Shown here: positions 1-8,294 of the stretch, in pieces
Layout: each line of letters begins with the position of its first letter
Position numbering within the stretch: the first letter of the stretch is position 1
Assembly: GCA_033765305.1 (NCBI GenBank)
Contig: JANRID010000050.1
Location: 19,403-83,402, forward strand
Source of the DNA: RDXT01 sp033765305
Lineage (GTDB): Bacteria; Bacteroidota; Bacteroidia; J057
Reading direction: 5' to 3'
Length of the DNA: 64,000 nt
The notes under the pieces: model-generated
What the model was told of the DNA's origin: nothing
Database searches by the model: none
The model's input: only the letters and a program-made list of their open reading frames with translations
Program-made: the position numbers and the translations under genes

Positions 1-2
1 TC

Positions 3-1022
3 GGTTTTCCCGGGCCGGAAACGGAGGCGGCTTTCTTTCACCTTTTCCAGCTGCTCCCGGAAGCCTTCCTGCTGGGCGTATGGGATGCCGCGCCGGTATG
101 TCCGGAAGCTTGCACTGCCCTGCACGTGGCCCAACTGCTGGAGCAGGCCACCCATGTGGCGCAAAAATTGCGGGCCCGCCTGGCGCAGGCTGCCCGCTTG
201 AGCCGCCTCATTCAGCAGCGGGCCGGGCAGCTATCCAGAGAGGAGCAGTTTGATGCGTGGGCAGAAGCCGCCCGGGTACTCGCCGGGGAAGATCTGCTGA
301 TCCTGCCCCGGTTCCGGCTGGAGACCCCGGCCGAGATCCGGGCTACCCACGATGATGCCGACCTGCTGGATCAGGCCGGAGACCTGGCTGTTGAGGAATG
401 GCTGCAGGGTGTAGCTACCGTGCGCGATAATGCCAGAAACTACCTGCTGCTGCAGAATTTGCGGGAGTTTGTTCCCTGCCCGGCCGGCAGCAGATCCCTT
501 AAAATTATGCAACTGCCGTTTCTGGCCGATCGCCCCAACCGGTGGGTGGGAGCGGCCTTCCCGGCAGGCTACGAACCGCCGCAGGCAGCTACCTCGCTGG
601 CGTATGAGGTGTCGGGGAATCTTAATCCCGAAGTCCTGCTCAGCGGCATCGTAGTAGACGAGTGGAAAGAACAAATACCGCTGCGGGATCTCAGCGGCGC
701 GGCCGCCATTCACTACGATCAACCCAACCAGGAAGCGCCCCAGGCGCTGCTGCTCGCCGTGGCGCCGCAATTGACCGGCCGCTGGCAATGGCCCGTGTTG
801 ATGAAAATCGTCGAGGAGACTTTTGAGCTGGCCAAAAAGCGGGGCGTAGATACGGAACTCCTGCAGGAGACCTGGCTCAGCCAGTTCCTGCCGGCGCTGT
901 TGGGACCGCTGGACCCGCAAGACAACACTGCCACTCTGGACTTCGGGCTGGCCGGGCCGCCCGTGTTGCAGAATAACCACATCGTGGACGGACCAGGCAA
1001 TGTTTTGATCAAAACGGAATAG
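3..1022 (+). CDS. Conserved protein of unknown function, 5' end outside window
   Basis: The reading frame is open from the left edge (first complete codon at 3) to the stop ending at 1022, so the start lies outside the window; the GTG at 126 is only an internal candidate. The visible 339 residues have no signal peptide or membrane helix. There is a helical, Gln/Ala/Arg-rich stretch near the start and a later conserved-looking stretch with VVDEWKEQIP and AIHYDQPNQEAPQALLLAV. I recall similar phrases in uncharacterised bacterial proteins but cannot assign a function. The next gene starts 12 bp downstream on the same strand, so the two are probably co-transcribed and may work together. Confidence 0.75.
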   Translation, partial: GFPGPETEAAFFHLFQLLPEAFLLGVWDAAPVCPEACTALHVAQLLEQATHVAQKLRARLAQAARLSRLIQQRAGQLSREEQFDAWAEAARVLAGEDLLILPRFRLETPAEIRATHDDADLLDQAGDLAVEEWLQGVATVRDNARNYLLLQNLREFVPCPAGSRSLKIMQLPFLADRPNRWVGAAFPAGYEPPQAATSLAYEVSGNLNPEVLLSGIVVDEWKEQIPLRDLSGAAAIHYDQPNQEAPQALLLAVAPQLTGRWQWPVLMKIVEETFELAKKRGVDTELLQETWLSQFLPALLGPLDPQDNTATLDFGLAGPPVLQNNHIVDGPGNVLIKTE

Positions 1023-1034
1023 AACAACATCCTT

Positions 1035-2834
1035 ATGGAATTCTCGATACTGATGTGGAACCGGCTGGAGGGTACCTCCCGCAACGAAAATCAAATAGAA
1101 AATGCCCTGCGTTTTGAAGTGCGCGATCCGCTGTGGATGCTGACCCGGCAGTGGCAGTTCGGCGAATTCGACGGCGAAGATGCAGGCACGGCAGCCTTTG
1201 CCCGCATAGAGACCGCACATGAGCCGGTCGCTTTCTCGGGCCGTGCAGGCGCACCACCCCAGCCCTTCGACATTCGGAACACGCCCTTTGAGATGGCCGT
1301 GGAATTTGAGCAACCGGAGCCCGACCTCACCATCCGCATGGAGATGGGCAGGCACTGGCGTAGGTTACTGAAAAAACATCTGGCAGCGGAAAAGGCAGCG
1401 GACGTGTGGCGGCAGTTTCTCCGCAACCGGCGCTTCCACTTCAACAAGCCGGTCGACGGCGATGCGGTCTATCGCTTCCGCCATGCCCAGGCGCTGTCCG
1501 ACGAGCGGCTCCTGCAGTCGCTCGAATTGTTGCAGGGAGGGCGCGCGCTGGATGGCTACACCTTGTACCGGGAGTTGAAAGCAGGCGTTCGCGCTTCGCT
1601 GTTCCTGCCTGCCCTGGATGGAGAGGTGGACGCCTTAGGAGAAACTTTTGTTGCCTGGTACGAAAATACTTACGGGCAGGACCACAGCAGCGCAAATACC
1701 TGGCACGCCCAGCACTTGGAGTATCAGCCGCAGTTGGCCTTCCGGAAGGAGGACGGCACGGCGCAGGTACTGAAAAAAGAGGAGTATTTCGGCGACGGCA
1801 TCGGATGGCACGGCTTTTCGGCCGGCGGCGGCTGGGATGAGCGGCACAACCTGACCCTACCGGAGGGCGGCGGCGGGGAGGCCGCCATGGTGATCCCGAC
1901 GCCCGTGCGCTTCCGGGGCATGCCCTCCACACGGCTTTGGGAAATGGAGGACGCGCAGGTGGATTTCGGCTCCATCCGGGCAGCCTCTACCGAACTGAGC
2001 AAGATGCTGTACGCGGAGTTCGGCCTGGTATACGGCAACGACTGGCTGCTGGCGCCGGTACGCCTGCCGGTGGGGGATCTTTGCCGTCTGGCCGGCTTGC
2101 GGGTGACCGATATTTTCGGGAAGACCAGCATCCTGCAGGAGATCAAATCCGACGGCAACTGGTCGTTCATGCAGCGGCCGGTGCCGGGCAGCAACAGCGC
2201 CAACTGGCTGTTTACGGCTCCCGGCCCGGAGACGGTGCAGGAGAGCCGGCCCATCGAGAAGGTGGTATTTATGCGCGACGAAATGGCCAACTTGGTGTGG
2301 GCCGTCGAGGAGATCACGGCCGACCCCCTGGGCGGCGGACGCGACGGGGCGCAACTGGCCCGTCTGCTGGAACAGTGGCTGAAGGGCCTCATCCCGGTAG
2401 TGGAGGACGCCCCACAGGAAGGCGCAACCACACCGGCCTGGACCTACACCGCCGGCCGCCACGTAGCCGAGAATCGCATACCTTTTGTGCCGGTGGCCAT
2501 GCAGGCCGATCCGGACCAGGCCTTCGGCATGCGGCAGGTGGTACTGCAGCGGGCGGCTCTGCCGCGCATCCTGGAGGATATCCCGCCGGTGCGGGTACGG
2601 CCGCGCACTACATTACTGGGCGCCGGCGGCGGCGATGAGCCGGAGCGGTTGCCGCCTTTCTTCATCTTCGAAGAGGAAATACCGAGGGCGGGCGCCACCC
2701 TGCAACTGCTCTGGAAGCGCACCCGCTGGTTCGACGGAGCGACCCGGGTGTGGGCTGCCAAGAAAAAATCCGTAGGGCGCGGCGAGACGGATGTACTGTT
2801 TAGGTTTGATACGCTGGAAAATCCGAGGGGGTGA
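1035..2834 (+). CDS. Conserved protein of unknown function, 599 aa
   Basis: Complete ORF from ATG at 1035, 12 bp after the preceding gene. It has no signal peptide or transmembrane segment, so it is probably cytoplasmic. The N-terminus carries a striking block, DPLWMLTRQWQFGEFDGEDAG (about residues 31-51), which I recognise as typical of an uncharacterised family found in several phyla without known activity. Trp-rich and acidic segments follow, including a GDGIGWHGFS stretch near residue 253. Neighbour and spacing suggest one operon with the upstream gene. A role in a multi-protein particle or tail-like complex is conceivable, but nothing in the sequence demonstrates it. Confidence 0.8.
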   Translation: MEFSILMWNRLEGTSRNENQIENALRFEVRDPLWMLTRQWQFGEFDGEDAGTAAFARIETAHEPVAFSGRAGAPPQPFDIRNTPFEMAVEFEQPEPDLTIRMEMGRHWRRLLKKHLAAEKAADVWRQFLRNRRFHFNKPVDGDAVYRFRHAQALSDERLLQSLELLQGGRALDGYTLYRELKAGVRASLFLPALDGEVDALGETFVAWYENTYGQDHSSANTWHAQHLEYQPQLAFRKEDGTAQVLKKEEYFGDGIGWHGFSAGGGWDERHNLTLPEGGGGEAAMVIPTPVRFRGMPSTRLWEMEDAQVDFGSIRAASTELSKMLYAEFGLVYGNDWLLAPVRLPVGDLCRLAGLRVTDIFGKTSILQEIKSDGNWSFMQRPVPGSNSANWLFTAPGPETVQESRPIEKVVFMRDEMANLVWAVEEITADPLGGGRDGAQLARLLEQWLKGLIPVVEDAPQEGATTPAWTYTAGRHVAENRIPFVPVAMQADPDQAFGMRQVVLQRAALPRILEDIPPVRVRPRTTLLGAGGGDEPERLPPFFIFEEEIPRAGATLQLLWKRTRWFDGATRVWAAKKKSVGRGETDVLFRFDTLENPRG

Positions 2835-2862
2835 TTGGTCAGAAGCAATCCGGGGTGAATCC

Positions 2863-2943
2863 CTATGCCACGGCGTACACATGCGGCGGCACAGCTACGC
2901 CACTCACCTGCGGGAGGGCCGCACTAATATCTGCTATACTAAT
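2863..2943 (+). pseudogene. Tyrosine recombinase (integrase) C-terminal scrap
   Basis: The frame through 2869-2940 reads HGVHMRRHSYATHLREGRTN. This matches the conserved box around the catalytic His-x-x-Arg of XerC/XerD-like tyrosine recombinases (usual form H-x-L-R-H-S-F-A-T-H-L-L-E-x-G-T-D/N). Nothing upstream in this frame resembles the rest of the enzyme, and the catalytic Tyr region downstream is missing. It is therefore a fragment, not a gene. It marks the left edge of the accessory region directly behind the 1035-2834 gene. Confidence 0.6.
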
Positions 2944-2996
2944 CACCTTCAGGTTTGCAAAGTCAAAATATGAATAGTTCTATAAATGCAATGTTG

Positions 2997-3004
2997 TAAC
3001 TTTG
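2997..3004 (+). promoter_or_regulatory. Candidate -7 promoter box TAACTTTG
   Basis: TAACTTTG fits the Bacteroidota -7 consensus TAnnTTTG. It lies in an AT-richer stretch between the integrase scrap and the first accessory gene. No clear TTTG element is visible at the usual distance upstream and the next start codon (3266) is distant, so this may be a relic of a lost mobile-element gene. Confidence 0.25.
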
Positions 3005-3097
3005 TATTGGTTACAAAAGTATTAAATTGCCGTTGTATGCACTACCAAAGAACTGAAATTCATGGCGGCTGCGCTTGAGTACTCAAGCAAAATGAAT

Positions 3098-3199
3098 CTA
3101 GTATTTTATTCCCACGAGGTTGAGGATGGTATGGAGATGGTTCTGCAGGGTCTGAGCAGAGGAGTAGGCTTCTGTGGGCAGCCACTGGTACTCAGCCTT
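3098..3199 (-). pseudogene. Possible transposase C-terminal scrap (IS630-like)
   Basis: The minus strand encodes KAEYQWLPTEAY, then a Leu/His-rich helix and ILNLVGIKY followed by a stop (tag at 3100..3098). This layout (W-L-P, hydrophobic helix, V-G-x-K/E-Y) resembles the last 30-35 residues of IS630/Tc1-type transposases in Bacteroidota. No start codon, catalytic domain or inverted repeats are visible. The family is uncertain; the fragment could belong to another gene deleted here. Confidence 0.35.
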
Positions 3200-3265
3200 T
3201 AGGCGAAATATGACGAAAAAAATCTGAACCATGGATTACCAAAAATCATTAACCCAGCCTCACCT

Positions 3266-3802
3266 ATGGACATCGACACCATTCTCGCCCTCTTGCAATC
3301 CATCGGAATCTGCATTACAGCCGTGTGGGCCATTTGGCGTTTCCGCATCGAATCGCCCACCAAGCCGCGCATCGAACTGGCACTTGACGCGGAATTTCTG
3401 GGTCCGCAGGCAGGGAAATACCTGGCCTCAGTATCTATCCTTGTTCGCAATCGCGGTACTGTGAGCCATACCATTGATGGTCTGGAACTGAAAATACAGG
3501 GCATCAATGACGGCACCAAGGTAGAGTCTTTCGAGGAGCGTTCGGAAAAGCTTGTCACTGAAGGTGATATGAACCACCGGATATGTTTTCCTGAGAAGAT
3601 CGTCGAGCTTCCCAACCTTATCCCGCCGGACTATAAGTATTACTTCGTCCGTGCTGGGGTGGAACAAATCATCCACTATCACACCGCTATTGATGCAAAC
3701 ATCCGCTTCGTGCGTGTGTTTGCTGCCTTTCATTACAAAGGCAGCCAAGACAAACATACGGCGGAGAAGATTTTTGGGTTAGGTCAGGGGAGCAGGACCT
3801 AA
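3266..3802 (+). CDS. Hypothetical protein with one N-terminal membrane helix, 178 aa
   Basis: ATG at 3266. Residues about 5-25 form a hydrophobic helix (ILALLQSIGICITAVWAIW) followed by Arg/Lys, suggesting an N-terminal membrane anchor. The rest is soluble, with alternating beta-like stretches (YLASVSILVRNRG, YYFVRAGVEQIIHY) and could be an Ig-like or beta-sandwich domain. No family recognised. It is the first of four same-strand genes (3266-5931) with short gaps. These genes have a lower GC content than their surroundings, consistent with acquisition. Confidence 0.65.
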   Translation: MDIDTILALLQSIGICITAVWAIWRFRIESPTKPRIELALDAEFLGPQAGKYLASVSILVRNRGTVSHTIDGLELKIQGINDGTKVESFEERSEKLVTEGDMNHRICFPEKIVELPNLIPPDYKYYFVRAGVEQIIHYHTAIDANIRFVRVFAAFHYKGSQDKHTAEKIFGLGQGSRT

Positions 3803-3877
3803 TCTGTATTTGCAACAGATGTACAGTCCTTCCAAGCTATGAAAACAAGGTAAAAACAATCAATTGAATCTAAAACT

Positions 3878-4495
3878 ATGAATATTTCCATCGAAACTAT
3901 CACATCCGGTTTCGACTTGGTCGAAAAACTGGTGATTGTATTGGGAAAGACACGCCAGCAACTGCTGGGCGACCCGGAAGCCGCTCGGCAAAAACTCGGA
4001 GAGGTCATCAGTACCCTCGAAGACCACTTCAATGGTATATATGAACCCGTAGCAACCTTTCTGGCGCTTCCGCTTGATGATCCTGCTTGTCTTGCCGAAA
4101 ACGAGAAGAAGCTCATGGCTTGGGAGGGTGGTGCGATCGGCAGTCTGACCGTCAAAGCTGACTTTAGCTGCCGGCAAATCGCGCAAATCTATCAGGAACA
4201 CCTTGATAGGTGGTTCAACCGGGTTCTACGGAAGGAGAACCAGGAACTGAAGGACATGAAGGACATATTCAATCAACTTAGCGGGTCAGACGTGCATTTT
4301 TATCATCTTATAGGCCAGCTCTCTTATTTGTTACAGGAAGAAAGCTCCACAATCCGAAAACTGCTGGAAAGCAATCAGGCATCGGCTCGAGCCTACCAAC
4401 TCGAACTTCGCAGAAAATGGATGCCCAAACTTCAAAATTGCAGCAGCTTACTCTCTGACCTTAACAGGCTCAAGCTGGAATATTATAACAGATGA
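3878..4495 (+). CDS. Hypothetical helical protein, 205 aa
   Basis: ATG at 3878, 75 bp after the previous stop. The protein is largely alpha-helical, with Leu- and Gln-rich segments. It has no signal peptide or membrane helix, but the second half (about residues 110-200) could form coiled coils. No catalytic motif or family recognised. Position inside a run of membrane-protein genes suggests it could be their cytoplasmic partner; this is inference from context only. Confidence 0.65.
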   Translation: MNISIETITSGFDLVEKLVIVLGKTRQQLLGDPEAARQKLGEVISTLEDHFNGIYEPVATFLALPLDDPACLAENEKKLMAWEGGAIGSLTVKADFSCRQIAQIYQEHLDRWFNRVLRKENQELKDMKDIFNQLSGSDVHFYHLIGQLSYLLQEESSTIRKLLESNQASARAYQLELRRKWMPKLQNCSSLLSDLNRLKLEYYNR

Positions 4496-4559
4496 AGGGT
4501 GGGTTTTAAACAGTGAATGGAAGTAGCCCTTGTCCATTATTTTCTCGTCATCTCACCTC

Positions 4560-5210
4560 ATGGAAAACCTCCCCGACCTCCGCCGCCAGCACCGCTGGGA
4601 ATTGCTTCTCAAAGAACTGGACCATATCCGCGACAGCATCAAGAATCTCGATGATCTCATCTACAAGACCAAAAACTTTGGATTTCTGTTCTGGGGCGGC
4701 AGCATTGCGCTTATTGTAGAACACCTGAAGGGTGCAGATGACACCCTGCGGCCAGTGTTGCTGGGGCTGACAGCAGTCATTCCTGTTCTGTTTTGGGTCA
4801 TGGACTACCACTGGCGCAAATACCTCCTTCAAACCAGCGAAAGGGAAAAAGTGATTTCGCGCTTCCTCAATAGCGAGGCCTTTGAAGAACTGGTGCTGAT
4901 GGGAGTGCGAGGTGAAACAGGTAAGCAGTTTCCCTTTTATGATGTGGTGGGGTGGATATATACGGTTCCTGTCAAGAGAAAAGAGCAGAGAACCCCGCAA
5001 GAAACTCCCCCACCTCCTTCAGACCAATCACCGACAAGCGCAGGGGAGACTACAAAGCAAAACGCCTCACATCCATTTGCTCAAGATTACCTGATCGACC
5101 CCAAAAAATTCCAGGGCTGGAAAGTAATCTGGTACAAGGATGCAAAATGGTTTTATCCAAGCATGATCCTCGTTTCTGTGGTGTTGTGCGTGTTTGCCCT
5201 TCTGGCATGA
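4560..5210 (+). CDS. Hypothetical membrane protein, about 216 aa
   Basis: The frame opens at 4530 but ATG 4560 (MENLPDLRRQHRWELL) is preferred because it gives a hydrophilic, helix-forming N-terminus. Two close membrane helices follow (FGFLFWGGSIALIV and VLLGLTAVIPVLFWVM), then a long helix, a Pro/Thr/Ser-rich linker (TPQETPPPPSDQSPTSAGE) and a third C-terminal helix (MILVSVVLCVFALLA). Two helices followed by a cytosolic helical stretch recalls SLATT-type effector proteins, but I cannot confirm this. Same orientation as its neighbours, probably one operon. Confidence 0.65.
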   Translation: MENLPDLRRQHRWELLLKELDHIRDSIKNLDDLIYKTKNFGFLFWGGSIALIVEHLKGADDTLRPVLLGLTAVIPVLFWVMDYHWRKYLLQTSEREKVISRFLNSEAFEELVLMGVRGETGKQFPFYDVVGWIYTVPVKRKEQRTPQETPPPPSDQSPTSAGETTKQNASHPFAQDYLIDPKKFQGWKVIWYKDAKWFYPSMILVSVVLCVFALLA

Positions 5211-5304
5211 ACATCATCACAGGGATGGTCCTGCAATAGGCTGCTGAGCAGCCATACTCTCCATTTCAGAACTCCTGGTTTTTCTGACCTCCAATTATTT
5301 TCTC

Positions 5305-5931
5305 ATGTCCACCCAATCAACGCCCCAATCCCCCGATCCCGCCCACCTCCGCGAGCTCTACGGCCGCCTCTGCACCGCCTACCATGCCATAGACGACTTC
5401 CGAAGCAAGCTGCTGGGTTTTCTGCCGCTGGTTTCTGGACTTTCGATCTGGGGGCTGATTTTGGAGGAAAAAATCAAAGAAAAACACTTAGATGAGATTG
5501 GCTTGTTAGGCGCCACGATTACCCTCGCCCTCGCCCTCTATGAACTCAAGGGCATACAGAAATGCGTGGGGATCATCAAACAAGGCCAAGCGCTTGAAAA
5601 AAAAATCTGGCCGGGGCAGGGAGAACAAGGGCCGGGTCTGTTTGGACGGCTGGCAAGCGATGGCCCGCTTTGGCCGATTGTGACTGAGCCTGCGGCATCT
5701 GCCCTGATCTACGGTGCTGTATTGGGCTCATGGGTATATGTCGCCAAAGGGATGTGTCCGGAATATATCCGCTCGGCGCTGTGGGCTGGCGGAGGCGTTA
5801 CTGGCCTCATGTACCTGTATTGGCTTTACATCAAGGAGATTCGAAGCCGACTTCTTCCTGTTGTTAATGCATTCTCAACACGCATAAGGAACCTATGGAA
5901 GAAGCAGAAATCTGATTCCAACAACGGGTAA
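5305..5931 (+). CDS. Hypothetical multi-pass membrane protein, 208 aa
   Basis: ATG at 5305. The N-terminus is soluble and helical (LRELYGRLCTAYHAIDDFRS), followed by about four membrane helices: LLGFLPLVSGLSIWGLIL, IGLLGATITLALALYEL, ASALIYGAVLGSWVYVA and ALWAGGGVTGLMYLYWLY. The C-terminal tail is basic. The AIDDFRSKLLGFLPL segment is one I associate with uncharacterised membrane proteins. It is the last gene of the 3266-5931 run and is followed at once by a hairpin terminator. Confidence 0.65.
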   Translation: MSTQSTPQSPDPAHLRELYGRLCTAYHAIDDFRSKLLGFLPLVSGLSIWGLILEEKIKEKHLDEIGLLGATITLALALYELKGIQKCVGIIKQGQALEKKIWPGQGEQGPGLFGRLASDGPLWPIVTEPAASALIYGAVLGSWVYVAKGMCPEYIRSALWAGGGVTGLMYLYWLYIKEIRSRLLPVVNAFSTRIRNLWKKQKSDSNNG

Positions 5932-5935
5932 GGCA

Positions 5936-5977
5936 AGAAAGGCATTGGATAACCCGATGCCCCCCCATTGCCTTTCT
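5936..5977 (+). terminator. Hairpin terminator candidate
   Basis: A 13-bp inverted repeat with one mismatch (agaaaggcattgg / ccattgcctttct) starts 5 bp after the stop at 5931, with a 16-nt loop. The T-tract is short (tttct), so termination strength is uncertain. Its position right behind the four-gene run supports the role. Confidence 0.5.
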
Positions 5978-6057
5978 CCTCTCCGCCCCTTATCTTCATA
6001 CCCGGATTCTGCCAATGCAGCATCCGGAACGGAACTCGCACAACAAACCTCAATCTC

Positions 6058-7359
6058 ATGCCCAGCATCAGCCTCACCGCCGCAGCCAATGGCTGCTGGC
6101 TCGACTCCCTGCCCAGGCAGGAATGGTACCTCTACTTCGAGATCCAGGGTGCCGACGCGCCGCCTTCCGAGCAGCGTGTGCCCCTCAACCTCGCCCTCGT
6201 GCTCGACCGCAGCGGCTCGATGCAGGGCGAGAAGATTGCCTATGTCCGGCAGGCTGCGGCCTTCGTCGTGGACCACCTCGGCGCGGAAGATACCTTCGCG
6301 CTGGTGCAGTATGACAGCGTCATCGATGTGCTCAGCCCCGCCGCGCGGGTGCAGGACAAGGCCGCGCTCAAGCGCCAGATCCAGACTATCGAGGCCCGCG
6401 ACAGCACCAACCTCAGCGGCGGCATGCTCGAGGGCTTCAGCCAGGCGATGAGCCGGAAGGAGCCCAACCGCGTCAACCGCGTGCTGCTGCTCACCGATGG
6501 CCTCGCGAATCAGGGAGTAACGGACCCCGGCCAGCTCCGCAAACTCGCGCAGGACAAGTTCCGCCAGGAAGGCATCGGGGTGTCCACCTTCGGCGTGGGC
6601 GCCGACTTCAACGAGGAGCTGCTCATGGGCCTCGCCGAGTACGGCGGCGGCAACTACTACTTCATCGCCAATCCCGACGAGATCCCCGGCATCTTCCAGC
6701 GCGAGCTGGCCGGCCTGCTCACGGTCGTGGCCCAGCAGGCGGTCCTGACGGTTTCCCTCGGCGATACCGGCCTGCGCTGCGAGCAGGTGTACGGCTATCC
6801 GGGCGAGATTTCCGCCCATTCGGTCCGGGTGAATTTCAACGACGTCTTCGCCGGCGAGAAAAAGGCTGTGCTGCTCAAGCTCGTGGCGGATGCTCCGCTG
6901 ATGCAGGCGGCGCTGTCGTTTCAGGCGGAGCTGACCTATGTGGATGCCCTGCAGGGCTTCGCGTCCGCAGCGGAGCGCCGGACGCTGGAGATGCGCCGCG
7001 CTGCCAGCCAGCAGGACTACGACCAGGCGCTCGATCCGCTGCTCGCGGAGCAGACGGTCCTCTTCCTGGCGGTGGCCTGGTACGAGCAGGCGCAGGCCCA
7101 TGCCGACCGCCGCGACTTCAAGGCCGCAAATGCGGTGGCGCTTCAGGCCAAGGCCTACCTGGAAGGCTATTTCAGCAGCCACGCGCCCAGCAAGGAGCTG
7201 AGCCGCCTGTACAACAAGCTCCTCCAATACGAAAAGCTGCTGGAGGAAATGCCGGCGATGGATGTGCAGATGTTCCACTCGTCGAGCAAGGCCGCCAAGT
7301 ATGCAGCCTACTTGCGCCGCTCGAAGCGGAGCTACGACGACGAGAACGACAACACCTGA
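6058..7359 (+). CDS. von Willebrand factor A (VWA) domain protein, 433 aa
   Basis: The frame is open from 5968 (TTG), but ATG 6058 is chosen because it starts a conserved beta strand and leaves the terminator upstream. Residues about 40-215 form a VWA domain with the metal-ion-dependent adhesion site DRSGSM (D-x-S-x-S), a later Thr in DSTNLSGG and Asp in LLLTDG, so metal-dependent ligand binding is plausible. The C-terminal part (YVDALQGFASAAERRTLEMRRAASQQDYDQALDPLL) is helical. There is no signal peptide, so it is probably cytoplasmic. GC-rich, unlike the preceding AT-richer genes. Confidence 0.8.
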   Translation: MPSISLTAAANGCWLDSLPRQEWYLYFEIQGADAPPSEQRVPLNLALVLDRSGSMQGEKIAYVRQAAAFVVDHLGAEDTFALVQYDSVIDVLSPAARVQDKAALKRQIQTIEARDSTNLSGGMLEGFSQAMSRKEPNRVNRVLLLTDGLANQGVTDPGQLRKLAQDKFRQEGIGVSTFGVGADFNEELLMGLAEYGGGNYYFIANPDEIPGIFQRELAGLLTVVAQQAVLTVSLGDTGLRCEQVYGYPGEISAHSVRVNFNDVFAGEKKAVLLKLVADAPLMQAALSFQAELTYVDALQGFASAAERRTLEMRRAASQQDYDQALDPLLAEQTVLFLAVAWYEQAQAHADRRDFKAANAVALQAKAYLEGYFSSHAPSKELSRLYNKLLQYEKLLEEMPAMDVQMFHSSSKAAKYAAYLRRSKRSYDDENDNT

Positions 7360-7420
7360 CAGGCGTCGGCCTGGAAGCACAGCGGGCGGAGGGCGACCTT
7401 CGTCCGCTGCGCGTTTGGGG

Positions 7421-7462
7421 GCCGGCGCAGCTCCGTGAAACTCCGTGCCTTCGTGTCTTTGT
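7421..7462. repeat. Dispersed repeat phrase (ctccgtg...tttgtgtgaa)
   Basis: The text gccggcgcagctccgtgaaa, continuing into ctccgtgccttcgtgtcttt and gtgtgaa, is an internally repetitive phrase (units such as ctccgtg, cttcgtg, tttgtg). A related copy beginning gccggcgcatctccgtgaaa lies near 8207-8230 inside the truncated DUF5615 frame. I recall similar phrases as dispersed intergenic repeats in many bacterial genomes. Confidence 0.45.
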
Positions 7463-7500
7463 GTGAAAATGATGCCCACGCCCCGACAAGGCCGAGGCCG

Positions 7501-7840
7501 TCAAGGTTCTTCCCGATTGAACGTCCCGCTTGTGAGGGGCCAAAGTTGGAAAATCACCACTTTTTGCGCCTCCTCATAAACCTTGTATATCAAAAGATAA
7601 GGAAACCTTCTTGCATAAGCCTTGCTATCTGGTTCGGCCATTAGCTGATGTCCTCGAATATTCAAGTCTTTTTTTGATCTGCGCCTGCCAGACTGCGGCA
7701 TTCGCAAGACTCGTTCGATGGTGTCATCGTAAGCCGTGAGGAAATCAGCCCGCTCCGCTTGAGAACCGCAACGCATAATACTGGATCGCGGCATCTATTT
7801 CCGCTGCCGCATCCAGGGTCAGTTCATATACATACCCCAT
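7501..7840 (-). pseudogene. RelE/ParE-type toxin, frameshifted
   Basis: The toxin ATG (7840..7838) shares one base with the stop codon of the antitoxin gene upstream (tgatg). It opens MGYVYELTLDAAAEIDAAIQ then YYALR, a typical ParE/RelE N-terminus, but this frame ends at a TGA after FSSGAG. The remainder continues one frame over (SQAERADFLTAYDDTIE, then YARRFPYLLIYKVYEE and VVIFQLWP to the stop at 7501), which is the usual toxin core and C-terminus. The span is 340 nt, i.e. 113 codons plus one base, so one extra base near 7762-7771 explains the break. Either a true inactivating mutation, a sequencing error, or recoding. Confidence 0.7.
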
Positions 7841-8094
7841 CAGCCCCCGTACTTCTTGCGCAGCTCTTCCCGAAAATCGCTCCCGCTCAGGGTAATTGCT
7901 TTTCCTGCTTCATAGGCATTTATCCTGCTAAGCACTTCCGCCTCCTCCTGTTCAGAAAGCATACCATCGCGCGGAGATTCTGTCCATTGCTCGTAGGACA
8001 GCAACTGGCTTAAAGCCGCAACCAGGGCAAGCTGCTCCTGAGGAGTCAGGGCTCTGGCTTTTAACAGTGCTTCTTGAAATGCTTTGCTCATCAC
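7840..8094 (-). CDS. Addiction-module antitoxin, 84 aa
   Basis: A small acidic, helical protein (start MMSKAFQEALLKARALTPQE; ends GSDFREELRKKYGG) with the layout of putative addiction-module components that pair with RelE/ParE toxins: an N-terminal Leu/Ala helix with LTPQEQLALVAAL and a short C-terminal arm for toxin binding. Its stop overlaps the toxin start by one base, the classic translationally coupled arrangement. The antitoxin frame is intact whereas the toxin frame is not. ATG at 8091 is an alternative start. Confidence 0.7.
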   Translation of the reverse strand: MMSKAFQEALLKARALTPQEQLALVAALSQLLSYEQWTESPRDGMLSEQEEAEVLSRINAYEAGKAITLSGSDFREELRKKYGG

Positions 8095-8150
8095 TCAGCG
8101 TGTTGACCCTTTCTAATATACAAAGAAATCTCAGCATGTAATCTGAGCTT

Positions 8151-8294
8151 TCAGCAAACCTGCAGTTTATCACCCCGCATGACTGCCATCTTCCGCTGGC
8201 CAGCCGGCGCATCTCCGTGAAACTTTTCGTACCCCTTCTCTTCGGGGAATCTGCTGCTTCTGACCGGAATGTTTTCGTTCGCCAGCAGTTTCAT
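8151..8294 (-). pseudogene. DUF5615/PIN-like toxin, truncated to its first residues
   Basis: A 47-residue frame starts with MKLLANENIP, the hallmark N-terminus of DUF5615 PIN-like toxins (normally about 110-120 aa). It then diverges into unrelated sequence (VRSSRFPEEKGYEKFHGDAP) that overlaps a dispersed-repeat-like phrase, and ends at 8151. Its ATG overlaps the TGA of the DUF433 gene (atga), as in intact DUF433-DUF5615 modules. The catalytic Asp residues further along the fold are absent, so it should be inactive. Confidence 0.6.
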
